Of a stretch of DNA of 64,000 bases, positions 8,995 to 16,951 are shown in pieces (positions within the stretch are counted from its first letter, which is position 1; every line of letters starts with the position of its first letter). The notes under the pieces are model-generated. The model saw nothing but the letters and a program-made list of their open reading frames with translations, had not been told where the DNA came from and did no database searches. The DNA comes from Candidatus Gastranaerophilales bacterium (GTDB taxonomy: Bacteria > Cyanobacteriota > Vampirovibrionia > Gastranaerophilales > Gastranaerophilaceae), in contig CAJUKY010000001.1 in assembly GCA_910587055.1 (NCBI GenBank), positions 62,001 through 126,000 on the forward strand. Direction: 5' to 3'. The position numbers and the translations under genes were made by a program.

Positions 8995-9345
8995 ATGAAT
9001 AATAAAAAGACCGATTGTGAAGCTTATAATATTGATTTAATAAATAAAGTAAAGCCCAATATGCCAAAGATGCAGACACTTTATGAACTTTCGGATTTTT
9101 TTAAGGTTATGGGTGATTCCACAAGAATTCAGCTTCTGTGGGCACTTGAAGAAAGTGAAATGTGCGTTTCCGATTTAGCGGTGCTTTTAAATATGACAAA
9201 ATCTGCCGTATCGCACCAGTTAAAAGTTTTAAGAACCGCAAAGCTTGTAAGAGCTGCAAAAACAGGTAAAAATGTTTATTACTCGCTTGATGACAGCCAC
9301 ATTAAGGATATTCTTGAAAAAGCACTTGAACATGTTATGGAATAG
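8995..9345 (+). CDS. ArsR/SmtB-family metal-sensing repressor
   Basis: A 116-residue winged-helix repressor. The HTH spans about residues 55-80 (VSDLAVLLNMTKSAVSHQLK). The C-terminal helix contains D-S-H, ten residues, then H-V-M-E, an exact match to the DxHx10HxxE alpha-5 zinc site of SmtB and CzrA. A cysteine in the alpha-3 region (EMCVSD) and one near the N-terminus could add a cadmium/lead-type site. Divergent from the efflux ATPase, with operators in the shared intergenic region, so derepression of the pump by Zn/Cd is expected. The ATG lies just after a -10 box with no Shine-Dalgarno sequence. Confidence 0.93.
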   Translation: MNNKKTDCEAYNIDLINKVKPNMPKMQTLYELSDFFKVMGDSTRIQLLWALEESEMCVSDLAVLLNMTKSAVSHQLKVLRTAKLVRAAKTGKNVYYSLDDSHIKDILEKALEHVME

Positions 9346-9388
9346 AGCTAAAAAATTTGCGGTTTATCAGCTTTATTAAAGATTTTAC

Positions 9389-9419
9389 TTGACTTAGAGC
9401 AGGCTTTAAGTTGTAAAGT
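9389..9419 (+). promoter_or_regulatory. MerR-type promoter with operator dyad in a 19-bp spacer
   Basis: TTGACT at 9389-9394 and TAAAGT at 9414-9419 are separated by 19 bp, longer than the optimal 17. The spacer is part of an imperfect palindrome, ACTTAGAGCAGGCTTTAAGT. Overlong spacers holding a dyad are the signature of promoters remodelled by MerR-family activators. The site lies directly upstream of a merR-family gene, which implies autoregulation. Confidence 0.75.
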
Positions 9420-9449
9420 GGAATAAAGAATTAAATTAAGGGTTTTTAA

Positions 9450-9836
9450 ATGAAAATTTCTGAAGTGAGCAAAAAATATGATATCAGCACGGATACGCTC
9501 CGATATTATGAGAAAATGGGGCTCCTGCCCAATGTGAAAAAAAATTCAAGCGGAATAAGAGATTATTCCGAGGCGGATTTAGGCTGGGTTGAATTTATAA
9601 AATGTATGAGGGGTGCCGGGCTCTCAATAGAGGTTCTGGCAAGATATATTGAGCTTTTTAACCTCGGGGATTCAACAAGAGAAGAGCGGAAAAATATCTT
9701 AATTGAAGAAAGAAAAAAATTAATAGAAAAAAGAGATGCCATACAAGCAACTATAGACAGGCTTGAGTATAAAATTGATAAGTATGATAATACGCTTTTG
9801 AAAAGAGAAAAAGAGCTTTTAATAGGACAGGCATAA
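9450..9836 (+). CDS. MerR-family transcriptional regulator
   Basis: A 128-residue regulator with the N-terminal MerR winged helix (ISEVSKKYDISTDTLRYYEK, residues 3-22) and a long C-terminal coiled coil (about 80-125) for dimerisation. It has no cysteine pair of the mercury, copper or zinc sensors, so it more likely belongs to the AdhR/NmlR-like group or senses another ligand. It follows the arsR gene but has its own promoter, and no adjacent target gene is evident besides itself. Confidence 0.9.
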   Translation: MKISEVSKKYDISTDTLRYYEKMGLLPNVKKNSSGIRDYSEADLGWVEFIKCMRGAGLSIEVLARYIELFNLGDSTREERKNILIEERKKLIEKRDAIQATIDRLEYKIDKYDNTLLKREKELLIGQA

Positions 9837-9899
9837 TTTACGGTTAAAAATTTTCCCACAATTTTTATGGTAATATCTTTTAAAAAGGGATTTTAACAT

Positions 9900-10661
9900 A
9901 TGAAAAATATTATCGGGGCGGGCTGGATAGAGGCATTCGACAAGGATGAGCTTGAGATTTTAAAAAACAGATGGGATGAAATACAAAAAAGGCGGGGTGA
10001 AATTGAGGATGAAATTTTGCCACTTGAAGGGGAAAACAGCGGAATATACCACGCCCTTAAGGTAACAGATTTTAACGATGTTAAGGTTTTAATAATAGGG
10101 CAGGATCCTTACCCGAACAGAGATGATGCTCACGGGCTTGCATTTTCTAAAAAAAGCGGCGGGGTGCCCGCATCGCTTAAAAATATATTTTCAGAAATTG
10201 AAAATAATACAGGAGTAAAAAATACAAACGGAAACCTTTTGCCATGGGCAAAACAGGGGGTTTTACTGTTAAACAGAGTATTAAGTTTTGAAAAGAATTT
10301 AACACTTGCAAAACGGTTAAGATTTTGGGAGCAGACTGTAAATATTATTATTCAAAAACTTTTAGACAGGCAGAAACCGCTTGTTGTAATGCTGTGGGGC
10401 GGGCCTGCAAATACAATGGAAATTTTTAATATATCAAAAGATGAGGAATATAAAAAGAAAAATGTACATATTTTAAGGTCTTCACACCCTTCAAATATGG
10501 GAAATGCCAAAAATACAAGGATAACGGTTGAAGATAAAGAAATAGATGCTTTTATGGGGTGCGGGCACTTTTCAAAATGCAATGAAATTTTAGAAAATGC
10601 GGGCCTTGCTCCCATAGACTGGCAAACAGAATACTGCACCCAGGCAAAATTATTTTCTTAA
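9900..10661 (+). CDS. ung: uracil-DNA glycosylase, family 1
   Basis: A 253-residue base-excision enzyme that removes uracil from DNA. Motif A is GQDPYPNRDDAHGLAFS, with the catalytic Asp kept; Pro replaces the usual His, as also in mycobacterial UNG. The later SSHPSNMG and FMGCGHFSKCNEIL match the HPS loop and C-terminal family 1 motifs. About 15 extra residues lie between HPS and the final motif, so the minor-groove intercalation loop differs from the standard HPSPLS. AAAAAGGGA precedes the ATG. It is the only gene in its local transcription unit. Confidence 0.9.
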   Translation: MKNIIGAGWIEAFDKDELEILKNRWDEIQKRRGEIEDEILPLEGENSGIYHALKVTDFNDVKVLIIGQDPYPNRDDAHGLAFSKKSGGVPASLKNIFSEIENNTGVKNTNGNLLPWAKQGVLLLNRVLSFEKNLTLAKRLRFWEQTVNIIIQKLLDRQKPLVVMLWGGPANTMEIFNISKDEEYKKKNVHILRSSHPSNMGNAKNTRITVEDKEIDAFMGCGHFSKCNEILENAGLAPIDWQTEYCTQAKLFS

Positions 10662-10862
10662 TGCATGTTTTGATTCAGATTTTGCAATAAATATTGATAA
10701 AATATAAACAAATTCATAGAACGGTTTTAAATACCATATTGCCGTTCTGTATTTATAAAATTCGTATTTATTAACAATTTCAAACAGCTCGTTACTTTTT
10801 GTGTTTAGTTTTGTTAAATCATATTTTTTTAATAACTTTTGATAATATTTCTTATTATTCAT
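10650..10862 (-). CDS. small hypothetical protein
   Basis: A 70-residue basic, tyrosine-rich frame with an AAAGGA site 9 nt before its ATG. Residues about 42-60 (WYLKPFYEFVYILSIFI) could form one membrane or amphipathic helix. It overlaps the 3' end of ung by 12 bp on the opposite strand. No family is recognised. The ribosome site and Lys/Asn/Tyr-rich composition like the neighbouring genes support it as real, but shortness keeps confidence moderate. Confidence 0.45.
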   Translation of the reverse strand: MNNKKYYQKLLKKYDLTKLNTKSNELFEIVNKYEFYKYRTAIWYLKPFYEFVYILSIFIAKSESKHALRK

Positions 10863-10885
10863 GTTTTGTTTCCTTTTTAAAAAAA

Positions 10886-10924
10886 GGTATGGAGTTTTTA
10901 ATAATACGAATTAGCACCCATACC
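10886..10924. other. inverted repeat, 7-bp arms
   Basis: GGTATGG at 10886-10892 and CCATACC at 10918-10924 enclose a 25-nt loop in the divergent region between the 70-residue frame and the HTH gene. There is no T-run, so it is more likely an operator or RNA hairpin than a terminator. Function unknown. Confidence 0.35.
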
Positions 10925-11043
10925 AAAACTGTCTGTATTAATTTTCTAATTTTATTATACTCGGTATTAAACTAAATTTCTAGTCTGTTACACTATTTAT
11001 TTTAACAACCCCAACAAGTAATCTCATTATAGGGAGATAACAA

Positions 11044-11373
11044 GTGTCTGAACTTAAGAAATTATTAGGCAAACGAATTGCAGCAATGCGCAATAATATG
11101 GGATACACTCAAATGCAGCTTGCAGAAAAAGCTGAGATGTCGAATTCTGCTATCGCCGAAATTGAAACAGGCGTTACATTTCCAAAGCCTGAAACAATTG
11201 AAAAATTACGCGAAGTTTTTGACTGCGATTATATGGATTTATTTAATTTCCATGCCGGCAAAACCATTGATGCAGCATATGATGAAGCTAAAGCTTCTTT
11301 AGAATATTTATATAAAAATAATTCAGGGTTAATTCCTGCTATACGTTTATTTTTACGCCTTCTCGGGAAATAA
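11044..11373 (+). CDS. XRE-family HTH regulator
   Basis: A 109-residue Cro/C1-type regulator starting at GTG with AGGGAG 8 nt upstream. The HTH occupies about residues 8-62 (RIAAMRNNMGYTQMQLAEKA, then AIAEIETG and the FPKPETIEKL helix), typical of antitoxin or phage-type repressors and of small XRE regulators. The C-terminal 45 residues are unassigned. The 3' end overlaps the convergent acyltransferase by 21 bp. No partner toxin or phage gene is visible. Confidence 0.85.
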   Translation: MSELKKLLGKRIAAMRNNMGYTQMQLAEKAEMSNSAIAEIETGVTFPKPETIEKLREVFDCDYMDLFNFHAGKTIDAAYDEAKASLEYLYKNNSGLIPAIRLFLRLLGK

Positions 11374-12405
11374 TTTTCTTTTTAAATATTTTAAAAACAC
11401 CCCGAGGTATGTTGTTGCAAATATTCCGATTACAAAATAGAAATATGTGGTTTTTAAAGGGTAATAAAACCAGTAAATATCCGCGTTATTCTTGATATCA
11501 AACGGAATGCCTTTAAGCGCAAGGAATGTATAAGTTATTATATTAAATACAAGAAGATGGTTTGCCATAATATGATAGGTGTTTTGCCCTATTAAATGTA
11601 AAAATTTCCAATCTTTTATCCTTTCATAAAGAGTTTCAATGATAAATAAACTCATCCAGATGCCCGCTATACTTGTTAAAACAGGTACAATCCAGTTATC
11701 AAACTCACCCCAGACAAGAATAAAGCTTAAACCTATACCGTCCATTGCAGTAAAATCTTTATTTGTAAGCCATAAAACAGATTGAAGGGCAAGGATGGAA
11801 AAGAAAATTTTCGGTGTAAAAATATCAAACCTGCCTTCAACTTTATTTTTATACAAATATCCAAGATGGATAAAAAGAAGCGAGAACATTGTTCTTAAAG
11901 CAAGCAAAATGTAAAGATTTTCCCTAAAGGCGCCAAGCTGAACGGCAAGAAGCGCAAACAGGAAAAATACCGTAAGTTTTACTGCTTCGCTGCATTTTAT
12001 ATAAGAAAATATCTTATAAACAATTAAAGATACAAAAAGCTGGGGAACAAACCAGAGGGGCGAAATTAAATCTATCTGGTGCCCCGTTAAAAACGGCATT
12101 AAAAATTCATTTTCAAGCGTTACAGGCATTCCCCAGAATTTCCCGATAACAGGCGCGAGTGCAAATGTCAGCCCCAGATAAAATGCTGCATATAAAAAAT
12201 AGGGCAGCATAAGGCTTTTAGCCCTTCTTTTTATAAATTCAAAGAAACCGTATTTATTATTAAAAACCATGCCTGCAATAAAAAAGAACAGTATCACCTG
12301 AAAAGAATACGGCGGAAACATAGGAATAAGCGCAAATTCAAGATGCCCCGATACCACAACAAGGATGGCAAGCGCTTTTAGAAGATTTATTTTATTATTA
12401 AACAT
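11353..12405 (-). CDS. acyltransferase family 3 membrane O-acyltransferase
   Basis: A 350-residue multi-pass membrane protein of the OatA/NolL/WecH-like acyltransferase-3 superfamily. The first segment (INLLKALAILVVVSGH) carries the conserved His, followed by FFFIAGMVF and a basic cytosolic loop RRAKSLMLPYF; about ten hydrophobic helices follow. Members acetylate exported sugars, peptidoglycan or O-antigen. It is 47 bp downstream of a soluble maltose/galactoside-type acetyltransferase on the same strand, so both may modify surface carbohydrate. The exact substrate cannot be told from sequence. Confidence 0.85.
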   Translation of the reverse strand: MFNNKINLLKALAILVVVSGHLEFALIPMFPPYSFQVILFFFIAGMVFNNKYGFFEFIKRRAKSLMLPYFLYAAFYLGLTFALAPVIGKFWGMPVTLENEFLMPFLTGHQIDLISPLWFVPQLFVSLIVYKIFSYIKCSEAVKLTVFFLFALLAVQLGAFRENLYILLALRTMFSLLFIHLGYLYKNKVEGRFDIFTPKIFFSILALQSVLWLTNKDFTAMDGIGLSFILVWGEFDNWIVPVLTSIAGIWMSLFIIETLYERIKDWKFLHLIGQNTYHIMANHLLVFNIITYTFLALKGIPFDIKNNADIYWFYYPLKTTYFYFVIGIFATTYLGVFLKYLKRKLFPEKA

Positions 12406-12452
12406 AAATTAAGCTCCTTTTGCATTGTTTTTAAATATTGCGAATTTACCCT

Positions 12453-13013
12453 TTACGGGCTAATTTTGCGGGTTACTTTGCATGGATTGCCGAATGCAAG
12501 AGAATTATCCGGAATATCTTTTGTAACCACGCTTCCTGCGCCGATTGTACAATTATTACCTATCGTAACACCCGGAAGAACCGTGATATTCCCGCCAAAC
12601 CAGACATTATTTCCTACTTTAATCGGTTTTGCATACTCAAGGCCCTTGTTTCTTTCATCAGGATTTAATGGATGGCCTGCCGTATAAAAACCGCAATTCG
12701 GGCCGATAAAAACGTTATCACCGAAGGTGACTTTTGCGGGGTCTAAAATAACAAGATTGTGATTAGAATAAAAATTCTCGCCAAGCTCTATGTTATACCC
12801 GTAATCACACCAGAAAACAGGTTCAATTATAAAATTTTCTTTTGTTTTGCCTAGAATATTTTTTAAAATTTCGCGCCTTGAAGAAGCGTTTTCATATGAA
12901 GAATTATTATATTTTGCACACAAAATTTTACATTTTTCGCGCTCTTTTATTAAAGCTCTGTCGTAATTTGCATCATAAAGCATGCCGTTTAGCATTTTTT
13001 CTTTTTCATTCAT
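12453..13013 (-). CDS. maa: maltose/galactoside O-acetyltransferase family protein
   Basis: A 186-residue left-handed beta-helix acetyltransferase. The N-terminal helical cap (MLNGMLYDANYD to LKNIL) is typical of the Maa/LacA/NodL family. The catalytic His lies in YTAGHPLNP near residue 115, and hexapeptide repeats run from about residue 60 to 175 (VWFGGNITVLPGVTIG, IGAGSVVTKDIP). It transfers acetyl from acetyl-CoA to sugars. It sits just upstream of the membrane acyltransferase on the same strand. Chloramphenicol or virginiamycin acetyltransferase relatives are less likely because of the N-terminal cap. Confidence 0.88.
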   Translation of the reverse strand: MNEKEKMLNGMLYDANYDRALIKEREKCKILCAKYNNSSYENASSRREILKNILGKTKENFIIEPVFWCDYGYNIELGENFYSNHNLVILDPAKVTFGDNVFIGPNCGFYTAGHPLNPDERNKGLEYAKPIKVGNNVWFGGNITVLPGVTIGNNCTIGAGSVVTKDIPDNSLAFGNPCKVTRKISP

Positions 13014-13066
13014 AATTTATTTTTCCAAAACACAATCTTTTTTAAGCGTAGATAATATTATCATAA

Positions 13067-13101
13067 AAAATACCCGCAGGCAATAAGTTTGCGGGTATTT
13101 T
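13067..13101 (-). terminator. terminator after the autotransporter gene
   Basis: A 12-bp perfect stem AAAATACCCGCA/TGCGGGTATTTT with an 11-nt loop and A/T-rich flanks lies between the autotransporter stop and the start of maa on the same strand. It separates the two transcription units. Confidence 0.85.
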
Positions 13102-13135
13102 ATCAAAACAAATCTCAAACAATTTTACAGATGAA

Positions 13136-16100
13136 TTACAGGTGGATTCTGCCTTTTTTCTTGCCCACAGCCCAGCTTAAACCGCCTGTCAGCGCTACAC
13201 CTGTTCTTCCGCCGTTTCTGACTAACGATTGAAGATAACATGTAAAATCATTATTTGTAATCTTTTGAATACCAAGCCCATATTCAACATAAGGATCCAT
13301 GCTCATATCGGGCAGCTTAATGCCGTTTGCCCGAACATCGGTATCATTAAAGAAATTCCATACCATAGCCGCACTCAAATATGGCTGCCAGCCGTTTTCG
13401 GTATTTCCGACAATTCTCACACCCGGTTTTAATTCAAAAGAATTCAGAGGGTCTGAATTAATTTTAACACCTGCTTCGTTTGTATAATCAAATATTTTTG
13501 AAATATAGTAGCTTAATGAAACATTCGGCTGAATTATAAATCTGCCATCGGCAAATTCAACGTTGTAGCCTGTTTTGGATGAAACCGCACCGCTTAAATG
13601 TACGATATCATCATCTCCGTACATTTCTGATATTTCGCCTATGCCCACATTACCTGATGCAGTAAGCGCTGTCCAGAAATTTCTTTTATAATAGTTTTTC
13701 GTTACGCCGAGAAGCACTCCGTTTGATGAGATATCAACATCCGAATAATCAAGGCTTGAACCGTGGTACCCTAAGAAGCTTGATGTTAAGCTTATCCAGC
13801 CGTGCTTTCTTTCTCTAAATTTAGAATCAAAACCGATTAATGTACCATAGCTCAAATTATCCACCTTTGGCCCGTTATCTAAATCAATACTTTCAAATAC
13901 CGTATACGGGCGGAACCAGAAACCGTTTCCTTCAGACTGATCATAATATAAAGGAAACTGGCTGTTAAATTCCGAAATTGCATATTTATCAGCATTTATT
14001 TTTGCAAACCTTTCATTTCTTGAAAGTTTTGTGAATGCATCAGTGTGTTCAAATGCGTAATTTACCGCCTCTTTAATTCCTGCCTGTGCGGCTGTTTGCA
14101 GGGCAACAGAAGTAGCAAGAACAGAGGGGTTATAAGAATTTTTGTTGCTTGAAGAGCCGCTTGCAAGAGTCATTATACCTGTATTGGGGTCAAAGTCCGC
14201 TTCATATTTAAATATAGGACTCATGACATTTTTAGCATCGGAACCCAATTCAACAAGCCCCAGAAGCGGGCTTTCATCCTGTGCATCGGCAAGAGTTATA
14301 ATATCAAATTCCGTTTTGCCGGCTCCTGCAGGAAGAGACATGATATTAACGTTATCAATTATAATTTTCCCATCGCCATTTACACTTAATGCCGCAATTT
14401 TATCATTTAATTTATTTGCGCCGTCTATATCAAGACCGAGTCTTGCATTGCCATCCAGATTAAGATTGCCGAAATTCACAACGTCGTTAGGATTATTATT
14501 TATTAAATTCACCCTCGCATTATTTTTAATAAAGGTATTTTGTGCATTAAAGTATGAAGCACCTGATAAAAGCTGGATTTCACCGTTATTTAAATAAACG
14601 TCTCCTTTAAATTCAGAGTTATTACCTGCAAGTTTTAAAACACCGTCGTCATTTTTTACAACTTCGCCGTTTCCTGCTATACCGCTTTCAAAAACGGTAT
14701 TTTTAGAACCGTTTACGGTTAGAGTAGCTTTTGCGGTATCTGTATTTTCTAAATAAATATCGTTTTTAATTCCTGCAGCTTCAACCGTATTTCTTACTGC
14801 TGTCGAACTTTCTGGAGCGTCAGGATTTTCAGGCTGCTTTACAAGATGCATGTTGTTTTTAAAAACAACGTCCTGTGTCTGCGCATTTACAACAACCGCT
14901 CCGCCAAGAGCATATATTGCACCGCCCTTGCCTTCTGATTTGTTATCCGCAACAACAGAATCCGTTATTGTAACGGCACCGCCGATATTATTTACCAGAG
15001 AACCGTTTCCGGTTGTGGAAAATCCCGTTTCATCCGCATTTTTAATATCAAGCTTTTGATCCGCTGCAAGCGCAACACCCTGCACGCCGTTACCATCCAG
15101 CTTGTAGCCGTTCATATTAACTACAAGAGCTTCACCTCCGAGAGCGCCAAGGTCTTCTGATAATTTTATATTATGCGATGCAGCATAAACACGGGAAAGA
15201 GGATCATCATAGGCTACAGCCTCATTAAGCCCGTATGCATCTTCTTTTAACACATTGATAAAACCGTTTTCACTCACGGTAAATTTATATTTAAAATCAT
15301 CACCAAACTGAGTAAAACCGCCGGTTAAAAAGCCTTCGCCTGCCCCATTTATCAATTGAAAACTTTCAGCATCACCATCAATGATGTTTAATTCAAAATG
15401 TTCCGCATCAAGTATCATTCCGCCGGTTGCAGTACCTGAAACGTTAAAGAAATCGCTTTTGCCCTGACTCAAGTCAACATCAAGAGCGATTATCATTTTT
15501 TGGCTGTCTGAGGCAGGTTCGGTTACAGTTAAATTTCTTATTAAAAGAGTATCAAGTTTGCCGTTTGCAAGATCAAATCTCAAATCTGTTCTATCATAAC
15601 CTCCTGACCCGGGGGTTAAGCTTAAATCAACGTTTTCAAAGATAGCTTCGCTTTCTGCAAGCTTATTTTCACGGTTTAAAAGCAAATTACCTGATTGATG
15701 AACAAAAACAAGGTCTTTGATTTTATTATTTAATTCAAGCGTACCGCCATAATTGGTTACATATTCAACTTTAGATTTGGTTATATCATTTGCGTTTCCT
15801 TGAATACCATCGTCAATAACAAGCTTAGACTTATCTTTGTTTGTAGTAATACGAAGATTGCCTTGTTCTATATAAATAGCATTCGAATTTAGCGCACCGT
15901 TTGCACCATCAGTATTTTGAATGTTTCCTGACATATAATGTGTTTTTTCATCATCAACCGTCAACATTGTTAAATACCATTGGCTTGGACCATTAATATA
16001 TAAAGCGCCGCCTTCTTTTCCGGATGAATTATTTATAAAATCCGTATTTATAATTTTTGACATACCGCCCGCATCACGCCCATCAGGTGCAAAATATATA

Positions 16101-16576
16101 GCACCGCCTTTTCCTGATATTGAATGGTTATTTTCAAAAATGCTGTCATGTATTTCAAGTGAAGTTGTATTGTATATAGCACCACCGTCGCTATCAGCCG
16201 TATTTGATAAAAATTTTGAATTGCTAAGAAGTGCAGGCATTCCTTTGGAACCCACATATAAAGCGCCACCAAGATATGCATAATTATTTTCAAAGAACAA
16301 ATCTCTAAGACTGTTCGTTTTATATCCTTCACTTACAGCATTTAAAGCACCACCTTCAATAAGGTCTGCCGAATTGTGTCTGATATTTGAAAAACTATAC
16401 GATTTAAACGTTTGACCGGTTATGGTCATCCTCGCGCCGCCATCGTTACCATCTATAATAGTATATGTATCGGGGGCAACATACTCTGCAGAAACGGGGC
16501 TGCCACATACCCCCCCCCAGCACATAAGGCTCAATGCCAGCATATACACTAAGGATTTTTTTCTTTTATTTCTCAT
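13136..16576 (-). CDS. autotransporter with Pmp-like beta-helix passenger
   Basis: A 1146-residue type V secretion protein. A basic start and hydrophobic core with cleavage around VSA-EY (residues 28-31) form the signal peptide. The passenger (about 45-880) contains chlamydial Pmp-like GGA[IL] and FxxN repeats between residues 60 and 190 (GGAIY, FENNHS, FINNSS) and more repeats near 550, predicting a right-handed beta-helix. The C-terminal 265 residues, starting near NGFWFRPY, alternate as in an autotransporter barrel, although the final residue is Leu in GRIHL rather than the usual Phe. Nine consecutive G on the coding strand fall in the signal peptide (codons 20-23). Probably a surface adhesin or other exposed protein. 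Confidence 0.87.
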   Translation of the reverse strand: MRNKRKKSLVYMLALSLMCWGGVCGSPVSAEYVAPDTYTIIDGNDGGARMTITGQTFKSYSFSNIRHNSADLIEGGALNAVSEGYKTNSLRDLFFENNYAYLGGALYVGSKGMPALLSNSKFLSNTADSDGGAIYNTTSLEIHDSIFENNHSISGKGGAIYFAPDGRDAGGMSKIINTDFINNSSGKEGGALYINGPSQWYLTMLTVDDEKTHYMSGNIQNTDGANGALNSNAIYIEQGNLRITTNKDKSKLVIDDGIQGNANDITKSKVEYVTNYGGTLELNNKIKDLVFVHQSGNLLLNRENKLAESEAIFENVDLSLTPGSGGYDRTDLRFDLANGKLDTLLIRNLTVTEPASDSQKMIIALDVDLSQGKSDFFNVSGTATGGMILDAEHFELNIIDGDAESFQLINGAGEGFLTGGFTQFGDDFKYKFTVSENGFINVLKEDAYGLNEAVAYDDPLSRVYAASHNIKLSEDLGALGGEALVVNMNGYKLDGNGVQGVALAADQKLDIKNADETGFSTTGNGSLVNNIGGAVTITDSVVADNKSEGKGGAIYALGGAVVVNAQTQDVVFKNNMHLVKQPENPDAPESSTAVRNTVEAAGIKNDIYLENTDTAKATLTVNGSKNTVFESGIAGNGEVVKNDDGVLKLAGNNSEFKGDVYLNNGEIQLLSGASYFNAQNTFIKNNARVNLINNNPNDVVNFGNLNLDGNARLGLDIDGANKLNDKIAALSVNGDGKIIIDNVNIMSLPAGAGKTEFDIITLADAQDESPLLGLVELGSDAKNVMSPIFKYEADFDPNTGIMTLASGSSSNKNSYNPSVLATSVALQTAAQAGIKEAVNYAFEHTDAFTKLSRNERFAKINADKYAISEFNSQFPLYYDQSEGNGFWFRPYTVFESIDLDNGPKVDNLSYGTLIGFDSKFRERKHGWISLTSSFLGYHGSSLDYSDVDISSNGVLLGVTKNYYKRNFWTALTASGNVGIGEISEMYGDDDIVHLSGAVSSKTGYNVEFADGRFIIQPNVSLSYYISKIFDYTNEAGVKINSDPLNSFELKPGVRIVGNTENGWQPYLSAAMVWNFFNDTDVRANGIKLPDMSMDPYVEYGLGIQKITNNDFTCYLQSLVRNGGRTGVALTGGLSWAVGKKKGRIHL
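16510..16518 (-). repeat. homopolymeric G9 tract in signal peptide codons
   Basis: Nine consecutive C on the plus strand (G on the coding strand) span Trp20-Gly-Gly-Val23 of the autotransporter. In an AT-rich genome a G9 run inside a coding region is very unlikely by chance. Slippage by one base would frameshift the whole protein. Confidence 0.9.
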
Positions 16577-16659
16577 CTTTTTATACTTCCCTGTTAAAAG
16601 ACTACAATTACCCGCTAAAATATACCGGGTTTACATTTATTCCTAATCGGACAAAAATT

Positions 16660-16748
16660 CGGAGAACCCGGGATTCGAACCCGGGATGCAGGATAACCCA
16701 CATAACACCTTAGCAGGGTGCCGCCTTCAGCCACTCGGCCAGTTCTCC
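16660..16748 (-). tRNA. tRNA-Ser(GCU)
   Basis: The 89-nt minus-strand sequence folds as a class II tRNA: acceptor GGAGAAC/GTTCTCC, D-arm with GGCCGAGTGGCTGAAGG, anticodon loop CTGCTAA with anticodon GCU (plus 16712-16714), a long variable arm, and T-arm CCCGGGTTCGAATCCCGGG. It reads AGC/AGU serine codons. CCA is not encoded; a T5 run follows on its strand. It lies upstream of the autotransporter on the same strand. Confidence 0.97.
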
Positions 16749-16951
16749 AAATATAAAATATCAAATTTCAGCCATAAGCTATGGATTTTATTCTATCATA
16801 AAAAACAGAATATTATCAAGCACTTTTGATAAAGAATATAGGCATTGATTATGCTGCAGCAATATCGGACGACGCAGAATCAGGTTTTATTTTGCCGGTT
16901 TTACGGGATATTGCATTTAATTCAAAAGCAGAAATAATATAGCTTACAGTT

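Noticed and set aside
11044..11373. Toxin-antitoxin pair with the small 10650-10862 frame
   Set aside because: The two genes are divergent with a 180-bp gap and the small frame matches no toxin; TA pairs are normally adjacent on one strand.
2819..13013. Prophage or genomic island around the several HTH genes
   Set aside because: No integrase, structural phage gene or direct repeat was found, and the interspersed genes (ogt, metal ATPase, ung) are ordinary chromosomal functions.
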